Positions 39,139 through 51,200 of a stretch of DNA of 64,000 nt are shown in pieces. Within the stretch, counting starts at the first letter, position 1; each line of letters starts with the position of its first letter. The translations under genes and the position numbers were made by a program. Below the pieces are notes generated by a model. That model had not been told where the DNA came from and searched no databases. It saw nothing but the letters and a program-made list of their open reading frames with translations. The DNA comes from Struthio camelus (Eukaryota > Chordata > Aves > Struthioniformes > Struthionidae): assembly GCF_040807025.1 (NCBI RefSeq), contig NC_090952.1:3364001-3428000 (forward strand), in the 5' to 3' direction.

Positions 39139-41771
39139 CTGTCTTTTAACAGGAGTCACATCTGTCTCCAAACATTAAACAAGGGAAATCATGATACTGC
39201 ACTTGCCTTACCTGTCCTAATCTACCACTGTTATCTCAGTCTTGATTTACTAGGAAAATTCCCAGTTTGCCCATACTAAGCCATTCCCTGTTCTTCTGCA
39301 GTGTGACAGAGCTCCAGCCACTCCTCCTGGTATCAGATGACAGGTACCGTGGCACAGAAACTAGCAGCCATGTGCTGTATTCACACACCGTGGAGTGGGT
39401 ATATCCAACACTGTTGCTGGTGCGAGGCAAAGGGAATTTCTGTTTGTCAGCAAGGAGGCTGAAGAACATCCACAGTCAGAACAGAGAAGAAGAGGGACCA
39501 TCTGTCCATTTTTGCAGTGAGAAGCATGCTGTCCATGCACGCGTGAACCTCAGCACATCTAAAGCAGAACAAGAAGGCTGACCTTGGCCTTGGCACTTCC
39601 AGGTCCTGCAGTTGCTGTCACAGTGTCTCAGTGCAGAAGTGTTTTGTTTGGTGAGATATGGGCTGAGGTGATGGTGGAGGGATGTGCCTGATGCCTTGTA
39701 TGACTCTTCTCTAGCCTGCCATACAACCCTCTCTTCCATTGTTGGAGACACTCCCTGTGAAGCTGAAGGCCCAGAGTATGCTTCACTAGAAAAAGTTAAG
39801 GATTTATTAGGAGCAAACCAAGCTGTGAATGGTAGGATTTCCATGCCTGGCAGAGGTGCTACAGCAAGAGGAGGATCAGGGAAAAGCCAGTGGAGCTGGA
39901 CAACACTGTCAAAACTGTAAATTCTTCTCAAGGAGCCTATGGTGGTCACCTGGAATCGCTATGACTTTTTTTCAGCTTCTAGAGAGCTTCTAATGTGAGA
40001 GGAAGAGCTGTAGATAGACAAATGCACACTCTGTGCCATGGCAATGTGACTCATTCGGACTACAAGGCTGGTCTACTAGCTAAGGCCCTGGTCTTGATAC
40101 TGGTTCACACTCTTTCTGGTGACAGTCTAAGGGTCCACAGTAAGTCCTTCCAGAGAAGTCCTGGTGGCTACCTGTCAAAGGAAGATAGCACTTCCTCTTT
40201 TCCAGGCGTAGTAGCAGGACCCATCCATTAAACATGAAGTGCTTGGGTACTCTGGGAATGCGGGCTGTCTAAGTACTAAAAATAAGATTTGACATCAAAT
40301 AGCAACTACAGATCCCCACAGCAAAAAATATTAAATAGTTTAAATTCTCTGCTGTGCCCTGCAGCAAAAATATCTTTCTGTTCCCTGTTTTGAGAAGGAA
40401 GAGAAAAGGAAACTACTGCAGATTGCTAATCTCAGCCAGAGGACCTTAATTAGACACTCCAAATTATGGATGTTTCTGAATCTTTGAGACTGAAAGTTCG
40501 AATAATCTAGTTAGTACTGCATTTGGAATTGGCTGGAAAAATTAATGCAGGGCACACTGTATTTCCACGCTTGCATTTCCCTTTTATTTATTGGCTTATT
40601 TGTACATGGAATTTCCCAATTTATCTTTGCACCTAAAATATATCTTTTTTAAAAAAAAAAGCCTTTTGAAGAGTAATTCATTAGGATTAAGAGTCTGCAG
40701 CAATTGAGATTAATTGGTAGCTTGCATCACTCTTACAGCTGTTTGATCCTGTTTGCAGATGCAGTCAGGGAAATGTATTCCAGTAATGGTTGGTGTTTTC
40801 AAGGTCTGTTTGTTTTCTCTTCCACAGCCTTCAGAAGGCCAGACATATTCTCTGCTCAAAATAAAAACTTTGATTCCTCAGTGTCTATATCAGCCATGAG
40901 ACTCGAGGGAAATAATCCAGGGAAACTGATCTGTCTGGGAGCTGGTGCCTGAGACTGCCGTGGTAAAGAACAATTTGCCGTTAGCTCCTGGGACAGCCTG
41001 AGTGAAGCCAGAAATCCTATGCTAACTTCTTCTTTCCTATATTATTTCCACATTTTTCTTTCAGCACCTGCCAGGCAAGAGGGTCTTAAGGAAAACTTAC
41101 TGCTCCCTGCAGAATCATGGCTTGTGTGTCAGGCTGGCATTTGGGTGATCAACTACATGCGTGCAAGGGAGGCATTCTCCCATTGTTCTCTCTACATAAT
41201 GCTCCTGAACGGTAATGCAGTTGTGTGCAGCAGGCTGGAAGAGAACAGAATGCACTCTGTGAGTGAGAAAAGGTTAAGAAGATCCTATTTATGGAAATAA
41301 TATGAAATCGTGAATGGAAACCCTGGCATAGCATCTTTACAGTCTTGCAGTAAATGATACTATGTTAATACAGACCTGCTGTGCAGTGTGATCGTATTTT
41401 TCTCTGTTCAATAGCACTTCCCCCGTCTAATTTACCCTCTATGGTGCCTATAATGTCCTCAAAGCTGGCAAATTAAAAAAGTTGTTTTTCCAAGGCATCC
41501 AACAAAACAGTGGAGTAGATACTGCTTTACTCAGTCATATCTGGCACGCAGACGCAACACCAGGGGATTAATACACAGACACCTTCAAGTTTACACAGCC
41601 TGAAGTACTTAACAAGAGTTCAGTCACGGATCCACCTTAACATGCTGGAGAAGGAGACATGGACATAGTGGGCTGTGTCTCATAGCATCCTCTAAACTTC
41701 TAAATACCTGGTAAATGAATAGTTCAATTAACCGTTGCCACTTTCCCATGACTGTTGCTTTTTCTCTGCCG

Positions 41772-42460
41772 AGAAGGACCTGGGAGTGCTGGTGGACAAC
41801 AAGTTAAACATGAGCCAGCAGTGTGCCCTTGTGGCCAAGAAGGCCAATGGTCTCCTCGGGTGCATTAGGCAGAGTGTTGCCAGCAGGATGAGGGAGGTGA
41901 TCCTGCCCCTCTACTCAGCCCTGGGGAGGCCTCCCCTGGAGGACTGTGTCCAGTTCTGGGCTCCCCAGTACAAGAGAGACATGGCACTCCTGGAGAGAGT
42001 CCAGCGGAGGGCTACCAAGATGATTAGAGGGCTGGAGCATCTCTCCTATGAAGAAAGATTGCAAGAGCTGGGCCTGTTCAGCCTGGAGAAGAGAAGATTG
42101 AGAGGGGATCTCATCAACGTGTACAAGTATCTGAAGGGGGAGTGTCAAGAGGATGGGGCCAGTCTCTTCTCCGTGGTGCCCAGCAACAGGACAAGAGGCA
42201 ACGGGCAGAAACTGCACCACAGGAAGTTCCATCTGAACCTGAGAAAAAACTTCTTCACTGTGAGGGTGACAGAGCATTGGAACAGGTTGCCCAGAGAGGT
42301 GGTGGAGTCTCCTTCGCTGGAGATATTCAAAAGCCGTCTGGATGTGATCCTGGGCAATATGCTCTAGGTGACCCTGCTTGAGCAGGGAGGTTGGACTAGA
42401 TGATCTCCAGAGGTCCCTTCCAACCTAAACAATTCTGTGATTCTGATTCTGTGATTTTTT
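41772..42460 (+). mobile_element. CR1 LINE, 5'-truncated copy with 3' end
   Basis: The element starts abruptly at the 'EKDLGVLVD' motif, which marks the C-terminal part of the CR1 reverse-transcriptase ORF. It continues through the stop codon at 42365-42367 and a short 3' UTR containing 'gatgatctccagaggtccct'. It ends in the ATTCTGTGAT-type short direct repeats characteristic of avian CR1, near 42450. Truncation from the 5' side is typical of LINE insertion. This is a strong marker of avian origin for the window. Confidence 0.93.
41774..42367 (+). pseudogene. CR1 ORF2 C-terminal fragment (reverse transcriptase end)
   Basis: About 197 codons remain open to the natural stop. Motifs in order are '[18 protein letters not shown]', '[14 protein letters not shown]', '[18 protein letters not shown]', '[20 protein letters not shown]', '[16 protein letters not shown]' and '[19 protein letters not shown]'. 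This is the end of the CR1 polyprotein after the catalytic palm. The endonuclease and the catalytic YxDD region are absent, so the copy is dead. An upstream in-frame ATG at 41735 lies in flanking unique sequence and is not its real start. The lack of frameshifts suggests a moderately young copy. Confidence 0.9.
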
Positions 42461-45404
42461 TAGCCCTTGTTCTACCAGTTTAGTTTCATGCTGCACTCTC
42501 TTGGAGGCAGAGAAGGATGGCGTGGGTTATGTCAATGATATTAAAACACATAAGCTAGTGCAGAGATTTGGAACAGAGCTTCTATCAGTGGTTGATCAGG
42601 ATCGTTTACCTGGAGCAGGGCTGCATGTTTTCCTTCCCTGTGGAAGCAACAGTGGGATAGGTGCAAGAGTTCCAGAAACCTTTGCAGAGCGGGTTAGTTT
42701 CCTGGAGCTTCTATGGGTGTCATACCCATGGAGGACATGAAGGCTGGTACACCAAAGGGATTTAGGTACCTCTCACTGAACTCTTTGAGAACAGCGTGGG
42801 GCTGTAAAATCCAGTTCTGAAACTAAATGTGAAGGCAATATTCAGGCTGCTCTAGATGTGGGTCTTTCTGCCTTCGTCTTGGCTATGGTCACTCTGTGCA
42901 ATTCAACCCCAGGCCCGTGGTCCCCAGAGAGTTCATAGTGCCAGGTGAAAGCCTTTATGTTACTCTTCAAAGGCACCCAATAGTTCAAGCCACAGATACT
43001 GAGAATTCTGCACTGGCAAAGGAACAACGCAGTTCTTGAAGCCAAAGATGAAGCCCCTTTCAGTGAGCTGGGACCAGAGCATTTCCTCCACAGGCTGTGG
43101 CCATGAAATACTTCCAGAGGTTAGGCAAATGTACCCATCTCGTAAAATATTTCCATCAAAAGGGCACATTAGGCTTCCTCCTCAGCTGAGGACCATAAGG
43201 GATGGATGGAAGAACCAACCCTTCCACCTGGGCCATGCATATGGTCCTTAAGGTGTCTTTCACAGTTAGTCCCCTGCTGGCACAGAAGCTAGGACTTGGA
43301 AGACTACTTCTGCATGCATTTCACCAGATCTTCATACCTAGCTGCTATCTCTGTTTCCTCTCTGAATTATTGCTTTTGGCTCCAGACCCCTGATGTACTT
43401 ACTGGTTCTGAAAATCCATTCAGATGTGTGGGATGGACCTCAGTTGTTTGCAGGATGGCACTCTCACCATTGCCTGTCCCGAAATGCCTGCAGTCCATTG
43501 GCTTCAACAGAACTTGACCTTTGCTTGATACTCAAGCGTACCCTGAGATACTACGGTGAAACAGGATAGGGTTCCCTTTATGCTTAAAGCTAAACGCATG
43601 ATTAAGGGTTTTGCTTAACTAGGGCACATACTGTGCCATCAGCACCCTAGCCATCTTAAATTTATTGCACATTTCTGAGACCCCTTATTAACGGGGAAGG
43701 AATTTGGGGACAACGTCCAACTACAAGTCGAACCATTTTTTCTCCATTCAGAACTTCAACTCTCTTCAGGGAAGCAAAGTGAAAATGGAGGGAACCATTT
43801 ACCTTATTTTGCTTTTAGTAAAAACAATTTTACCTCCAGCTACTCTGACACTTTGCTTGCTTGGAGCTGCACCTGCTTTCTGCAGCTCCTGATGCTTGTG
43901 CGAGTGATTTCCTGTCCTGACCTCAAGCTTGTTGCTCAGTGTTCACTCAGGTTCTTTAGACTTCCTGTTTTTCTCTTAAACCTTTCATTTTACCAACAAA
44001 CTATTTCCTGTTCTAAGATTTCTTGCGACTGAAATCCTGCAATTTATCCTCAGCAAGATGTAGCTGGTAAAGTCTTTGAGTGATTTTCCTTTCACTAACT
44101 TTATCTTCCTTTCTGTCAGCTTTCTGGATGGATGATGTGAACTTGTGCAAAAATCTCAAGAATGTTTCACTGAGATCTTTATATCTTACAGGTTCTCTCT
44201 AGAAAACGAGGGGTTATCTGGCTCTGATACTGACAGCTTTTCAATTGCATTCATTGAAAGTATTGTGCTTTCTTGGTTAACTTTTCAGGGAGCAGTGAGC
44301 CCTCTATTACTTTGGCTTTCAATCATTTTCCTTTAGCTGTTGCTCAAGTGCTATTATGAACGTATTAGTGAGTTGCAAAGCAATAGCGGGTGTAGTCAGT
44401 CTGATCTCAAGCCTGCCATCCTGTGTACTGCTGTACGTGAATGCCATCAGGGAGGCTGAAAAGCTGACGGGAGTGGAGAAATTGAGATAATTTGGTGAGG
44501 CATTGCATTCAAAGAGATGCTGTGGTGTTTTAGCAGCAAACTCCTTTCTCTTTTGTCACAGCCATGGAAGGAAAATAGTTTAAATGACTGTGGATGTGAT
44601 TTCTACTTTCTCAACAATGTGGTTGAGCTGAAAGCTCCATTGCTGTCTAAGGACAAGAATTATTGCTGGTTTCATTTGTTTCAGTTGTTTGCAAAACAGC
44701 CATGTTGGATAACAGTAAATTTCGCATAGAAAACTTTCAAAGTCAGTATCCCAAAACTTATTGTTTTCCTCCAGTATATATTTTTATTTCTGTCTAATTC
44801 CTACTAAAATATTTGCATTAAATGCAACCGTTCAGTCGCAGCCACTTTGTTTATTCACTCACCACCTAGATCAAAGACTGTGATATCTACTGCTTTTGAT
44901 GAGTGCTTATATAGGCATTAACTGATGTCTCCTCTCTGCTAGTGTTAAGTTTGATTTACAGTGAAAGTACAGGTCCAGGAATATTGGGTCTGATTAGGAA
45001 GTTGTGTGGGAACTTTTCCATTAAGAGTACTTTGGATAAAAAAATGCAGTTTGTGAGCAATCAGTGCATTCTTGCTGAAAACACTGCTTCTGCTAAGAAG
45101 ACCTAAATAAACTATTTCCTTCTTGTATTGGGCTGATCCAAATCTGAGCATTTTAATACATCAGACTGAATCAAGTCATTTTGTTCCAGCCTGGCAGGGA
45201 GCTCAGTTTGCCTGAGCTTTCAGGAGATTGTAATTGGCCGTCTTCCTTGCCTTCTGTGCTTGGACTTGGAGGCTAGGCTGTGTTCCCTCTCCCATGAATC
45301 CTGTATCTGAGACCCCACGGTACTTTGAGCATTGCTTTTAAGGACGTTGCGAGGCTTTCTGCTCTGGGCTCTCATGGCTTGTCTGAGCCCCTTGGTTGGA
45401 CAGG

Positions 45405-45525
45405 TCCTCTTGATTCAGTCACTTCCTTGCCACGCCTTAGTTTCCTCATCTGTAAAATGGTGATAATATTACTCTTCTCTTGTAAAATGTCTTGAGGTCC
45501 TGGAATGGTTTAAAGCTGGACATAG
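45405..45525 (+). repeat. MIR SINE fragment, well preserved
   Basis: 'gccttagtttcctcatctgt' directly followed by 'aaaatggtgataatattact' and later 'gtaaaatgtcttgaggtcct' match the MIR consensus closely. It is the best MIR copy in the window. Confidence 0.8.
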
Positions 45526-48010
45526 TGATTTCCTCAGGTGATTTTTAGTCATGTACTTCATAGCCATTCTTGTTCTGTTGAGAACTGAGTTCAGCCACAT
45601 AAGTGGCATGACAAGGAGGAGTTTTTTTCCTCTTCTTAGGCTGCAAAACCAACAACTTTTAACTGGGGAGAACTTTCACATGCATGCACACACATTTCAA
45701 TGAACTGCTTGCTAATAACGCATAGGAAGGGAATGCACACATGGTAATCTGGAGGAATAGCTCCACCTCAGGGACTGATGCTGCACCTGGGCTTCTTGTT
45801 CCCTCTATATTACCTCCTTCTATTTTCATATTTATTAGTGAATTAGTCTGGCCCCACAGAAGCTTAAAATGCAAGAGAGCAGGGCTTTCCCTGAGAATTA
45901 AGGAGCTGCTGGCTCATAATATTAATTTCCTAATGAATCAGAAGGTGGGTCAAACTTGTGTGGCATCTCCTCAGTTCTGACTCTGTGCCCTTTCCACAGC
46001 TGTCTGTTGGCCTCCCAGTTTCACACTCTGCATAGGGCATTTTCTGAGCAAAACTTTCCATCTGGGAGCAGCTCTAGGAAGTCAAGGGGGCTAGGAAAGC
46101 TGAGGCCAGTCTTTCTGCGAAAGTGTGTGCCCTCTTCTGCATGACTGTAGGAGACCAAATGGGAAGCCATGGGATGCTATGGGGAACTGAAGAATGAAGC
46201 GGAGGGGAAGCAGTGGCTGCCTGAGACCTCTTTCCCTGTGCTCTTTCACCATTAAAGGGTCCTTTAGGGAACTGAGGAGGGGCTGAGGAGGAAGGTCACC
46301 AAGGAGGAAGGAAGAGCAGCTGGAGGTCAGGCAGAAGTGGAAGGTGGTGAGCAGAGAACAGCCCAGGGGTGGAGGAGGAGAGATCCAAGAAGCATAAAGA
46401 CATAGGAAGGCGAGTGCAAGCTGTGGGGATGGGATGCAGCCAGGGTGGTCACTGAGGCTGTGTTTCAAGCCCCACAATCTTTGCATGGGATAGGCAGCAT
46501 GGTGTCCCCTTCTAGGCATACAGCTGAGGCAGGGAAAGAAGCCCCAGGCAGGAGGACTTGCTGCCTTTCCCTCCATTCCCAGGCTGCCTCTGCAACCCTG
46601 TGAGTCCATCTGAGCCAAGGTCACCCAGGCAGGGAGGCCTGGTGAGGCTCACCTGGAGCAGCCAGGGCTCTGCTTTCATTCTTGCAAAGCTCTGGACCCA
46701 GCATCACCCACTGTTTGGTGAGCACTGTGTCTCTACGTGCTTGAGCTGCTCAGACAGCATGGCAAGTTGCTTAGCTCAGTTCAAGCTGCATGCAGCTGGG
46801 CTGGCAAGTTGATTTGACCTCTGAGGGCTGCTATGCATTTGTACTGAGCTAGAGCCCCTGGAGTCCTCTGAGATGCCGGACACCCAACAGCCCCACTCCC
46901 AAACTGGTGCTGTGCTTGTTTTCTGTAGCTCAACCCCAGGCTTCCATGCTGCACTGATTTACTCTGTCATGGTATGCCCAGCATGTGCTGATTGTAGGGC
47001 ACACTGGCTCAATTTGAGCATTGCACTGTTTAACTCAGCAGGGTGAGTTCTCAAGCTGTAAGTGTTGACATGATGTGTGCCAACAAAAATAATCAGGTAA
47101 TGACTTGCTTGTAGCTGCTAACCCATGGTCCTGATCCTGTTGCTCAAGGTACCACACTGAGTTGGAACCAAATATTCTGATCAAAACATTGAGTTTTTTT
47201 CTTGGAAGAAGGAGCTCTCTTTTTAAAGAAATAAGGATATATGCCAGCTTTCTAATGTAAAGTCCATCAAAGATAATAGCTGCTGTTTGCACTGGAGCTT
47301 TGTAGCTTAATTTTTTTAAACACCTTTTTATATTACCAGTTTTGATTGTCTTCCACCATTGGAAATGCTGATATCTCCAAGTCCCGATGTGCTGTGCAGC
47401 TGTTCCTAAACCAGAGTAATTTAGGCTTCCTCCATCACTCAGTGCCATGCCTAAGAGTAGCTGGGCCTAGCATACATGCTAGGATGCCAATGACCTCCTT
47501 CTTGCTCGAGTTCGATAATGATGTAACTGCACTGGTCAGAATAACTTCATTGCTGATATATAGTCACATAAATGCCACTGCCAGTCACCTAATAGATGCT
47601 TGTGCCATTCACTTTGGTCAGTGAACCGATATGTCAGGCAAGAGTTTGGAGCCTGGACTAAGTATCTTGAATAGGAGGCATGCCTCTGCAGCAAGCTGAA
47701 CTTTGAGGTCGTTTGCTTCAGAGTGACTTGAATGGAAAATTCTCCAGGACCTTCAAGTGATGATTTGAATTGCAATTTAGTTTCCGGCCTTACTTCGGGC
47801 CTTACTGGGCTGGTTGCATAGGAGTGTCCTTCTTACACTAGGCAGGCATTCTGACCAGGCCCTTCTGGTCTCAAGTCTATGAGAACTATTTAACACTCAT
47901 GTTGACTGCAAGACAACAGAGACCCATATCCAGCATAGGGATAATGCATTTTACCAATGTGCCATGAACTTACGTGTGAATCAGTTCTTTAGCATGTTTC
48001 TTTTTCTCAG

Positions 48011-48110
48011 TAGCTGCAACACAGTCTGTGGTGACTAGCAAGCGTCAATGTGAGGCACATAACTCCAGCTTGCTGTTGCATGTATACATGTATACATCAT
48101 ATACATCGCC
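48011..48110 (+). other. Probable 5' UTR part of the first coding exon of the EXOC1-like gene
   Basis: A good acceptor (TTTCTTTTTCTCAG, with AG at 48009-48010) precedes the start codon by 100 bases, so transcription probably begins further upstream in an unseen exon. The segment has three upstream ATGs. One is followed at once by a stop (ATGTGA near 48045). Two others, at 48080 and 48088 in the 'tgtatacatgtatacatcat' stretch, are in weak context and out of frame with the main start. Confidence 0.5.
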
Positions 48111-48234
48111 ATGACTTCTCTTTGGACCTCACTGGAAAAAGATGTGTTCAACCCTCAGAACAAGAGGCTGCTGGAAATGGTTCGTGTTTGGAAGACAGGG
48201 AAGAAGAAAAAGATGTCCGTTCTCTGTGTAGTAG
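48111..48234 (+). CDS. EXOC1-like coding exon 1 (start codon)
   Basis: Starts at ATG in good context (GCCATGA) and encodes 41 residues plus one base. It contains '[20 protein letters not shown]' and the lysine run KKKK, the counterpart of the EXOC1 N-terminus ('ERLLSIV...KAGKKKK' in human). The donor is GTAG|GTAAGA. Confidence 0.88.
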
Positions 48235-51200
48235 GTAAGAAACCCAGGGATGGCTGGGAGACTGGTTGAGTTGCAGATCCATGAGTGTTTCTTGCAGCTG
48301 TGCTCAGAGACTTTGATTTCTGATGGGCCTTTGCCTAATTTTGGAGATGTTTGACTTCTATTTGGAATGCAGTATTTTAAGATTTAATTAAGGAAACCTG
48401 AATCCAAACATAGGAGCTTTTGTTACGTCAGTATAGTATGTCAAGAACTGGCAACAAGAGCACAAGTATCCTTTTGGATGCATTACGATCTTTATCTGCC
48501 TAGAGAGAGTTAGGATCTGTAGCAGGGCTTCCTCCATAATTGAAAGATTTTTTTTATTTCCATTTGTGTTAAATCTGTCCTTAGAGGTCAGGAACAAACC
48601 TCTTCTAACATGATACATAATTACAGCTTCGTTCTATCTCTCCAGAGTTTTGCTGGAAGTTTCAAAAGGACCCAGATGTCTCAGGAACACTTATCTATTT
48701 GATCAGGATCCAAAGTTGCAAGTGCTTTGGGAAATTTTACATCTCCTTCGGTCTATGCATTTCTAGTTGCTTCATCGCTCTGCAGCACCCGAGAAGTTCT
48801 TAGTGTAGCTTTTTTGACTAACTTATAGGGGAGAGGCTTTCCTGCCAATGAACATCTAGATAGCATAATCACCAGTAGGATTCATTGCAGATAATCTTAG
48901 ACGTAGTGTTTGACCTAAGTGACTTGCCTCAACTCCCTCTATAGTCAGTGGAGGGCAGAAGGAGTATCTCTAAGGGGAGAAATAGCACTTTCTGAAATAT
49001 CACTTGTGCCTTGTGTATAGCGCAATGGCCTGATTTAAAACTCATTGAAATTATAGGAAGTCCCTCCATTGACTTCAAAGTACTCTGGATTAGACCACAG
49101 AGAGCACTTCCCACATGGCAAAATTCAATAAATAGAAAAGCTAGCAGAATCCTTGCATCAACTCTCAGTACAGTGGTCATTGCCCATAAGGCAGCCACAA
49201 TGCAAAAATCAGTGTCCATGTGTCTGTCTGTACCTATCCAATCAAAGCGAACAGCTGTGTAGCGGGCTAAAAACAATACCATGTTCTTGTTTTGTTTTGT
49301 TTTTCTACCCTCATCCTCAGTGGATGCCTGGAGGCCAATGAAGCCATTTCTAGTGAAGGTCAAGGTAGACCGAGGAGAGCAGTACAAGACAGCCAACAGG
49401 TGGCCTTTAGCAGAGCTGAAGCTGGTAGATGGCAAGACTCTCAATCAGGTAGGATGTACCTTTTGTGTCAAAGCACAGAACTGGTCATGGTCGGGGGGAG
49501 AAAGGAATATGAAGCCGGAGAGACACAGGCCCAGATCCATAAGGGGTTCTGGGTGCTCAAGTCCTCTGGAGGTCAGCCCATGTGTTTGGATGGAGGGAAG
49601 AGGGCTAAGGGGGCCTCATGTTTAATCTAGTAATGAACCAGACTGAATGACACTAATTTGGAGGAAATAATCACCAATGAAAAAATTTAAAAGCCCTCTG
49701 CCTTTCCTCAGAGCTGCTTTTCAGAGTATGGTGAACAGAAGTTTCTCCATCCCTGGACGGTTCCTCAACCCTATTGAAGTGCTTTCTGACTTCTCATTTC
49801 CGTCATCTATCCAGGGAGATGTGTGTGCCCAAGAGGCTGGAATGACTTCCTCTCTCCCAATTCATCCTTCTCTTTCTCTAAGTTAGGAAATGTCGTACTG
49901 ACCAGATGCCAGAGTAGGGTGAGCAGTGAGTGGGTGATTGTTGCATTGACATAGCTACCATTAAAATCAATGGGCAGACTCCCCTTATCTTCAGGGACAG
50001 TTGTCTCAGCCAGGGATCTTCCAAAGCTCTTTGCAGCAACCCTCATTTGGAGGCTGGAGAGATGGGCTCTGCACAGCACTGTTCTTGTCAGGTCTCCAGC
50101 ATTTGCAGAACACATTGTCAGGCCCATCTGTCGATCCATGTTGACAAAGCTTCCTGACAGACATTTGCGCAGGGTATTTAAAGATTAAATGAAGGCATTT
50201 AGTGAAAGAAAGATTATAGAGAGCTGGAGTTAGGGGGTACTATGAGTTTGCACTTTTAGGGTGACATTAAGTTGTTTGGGAAAGAAAGCGTGGACAAGAT
50301 ATCCCCTTTCTTCTGCTGGGGCTGGCAGAGCGTCATTAAAGTTGTTATAATTAGTTTTTTTATTAGTGTGAATGTTCTGAAGCCTTGGCAAGGTGCCTGG
50401 GATTTTGCAAGCATAGAAATAAATGAGAAAAAGAACAGCTTTCCAGCTCTATATCCAGGACAAATAAAGTGCAGCTGCATAGCATGCCTGAAAGGAAAAT
50501 CGCTCTTGCGGGTTTGCAGGGCACCTTGATCCTACAGGTAGAACTAAACTGCTATTCCATTGTCTTATGTCTTTCTATGCACAAAGAAATAGATACTTTT
50601 ATCCCACCTGAGTTTTCTTTCAGCAGATGAGCCTGACTGCACCAAGTCTTCTAAACTACCTTGGCTCCTGAGGAGTTAGCAATAGATACCTCCAGATCTT
50701 TCAGTCCTCTCCCCCTTATTTGAAAGCCCAGAAACATAAAGCAATCATATTTTATCTTAAAGTGTTTTGTATTTTTGACACCCCTCCCACTGGGAGGCAA
50801 ATGGATAACTTTGATGTCCTGAGGGCTAAAGACTTCTTACAACTTCCAGGCTGTATTTCCAACTACACCACCTCTGCTTGTTCTTGTGCCAGGCCTATCC
50901 TTTAGATTAGATGGCTCTTCCCCCTTGCAGAATTATTTTTAGATTTCAGTCACCTCCCCTATTAACCTTTGTTCTGGTAGGCTAAGTGGACCAACCTCTT
51001 AGTCTCCTCTTGTGTGTTAATTTCTCTGTTTCCTTCCTCAGGACAGGAGCTGTCTTCATTGCCTCTTTCAGGCTAAATCCATCCTTCTTGAATACAGATG
51101 ATCAGAATGGTCACTGCCATTCCTAAAATGAGATCTGCTCTCCAGCTGCAGTCAGTGCACAAGATCCCATGCAGAGGAGAGGCTGGAGCTGTAGGCTGCA

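Larger units (their letters stand above)
15961..48010. other. Gene desert between the two genes
   Basis: About 32 kb without a confidently recognised gene. It holds microsatellites (17134, 19451, 19696, 26174, 27133), several MIR-like fragments, two short exact tandem duplications (30182 and 39081), one CR1 LINE fragment (41772-42460), and other old repeats. Two minus-strand segments (22526-22758 and 36828-37098) have exon-like signals but no recognised family. Upstream non-coding exons and the promoter of the EXOC1-like gene may lie in the right part. No second CpG island marks them. Confidence 0.6.

Noticed and set aside
41735-41773. In-frame ATG upstream of the CR1 frame as a gene start
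   Set aside because: It lies in flanking unique sequence. The similarity to CR1 begins sharply at 'EKDLGVLVD', so this is an insertion boundary, not a host gene start.
46091-46624. 177-codon minus-strand open frame
   Set aside because: Leu/Pro/Ser-rich translation of a purine-rich stretch, with no domain or splice signal.
48050-48238. 62-codon frame overlapping EXOC1-like exon 1
   Set aside because: It is the +1 frame of the true exon. The frame with EXOC1 similarity starts at 48111 and has the better start context.
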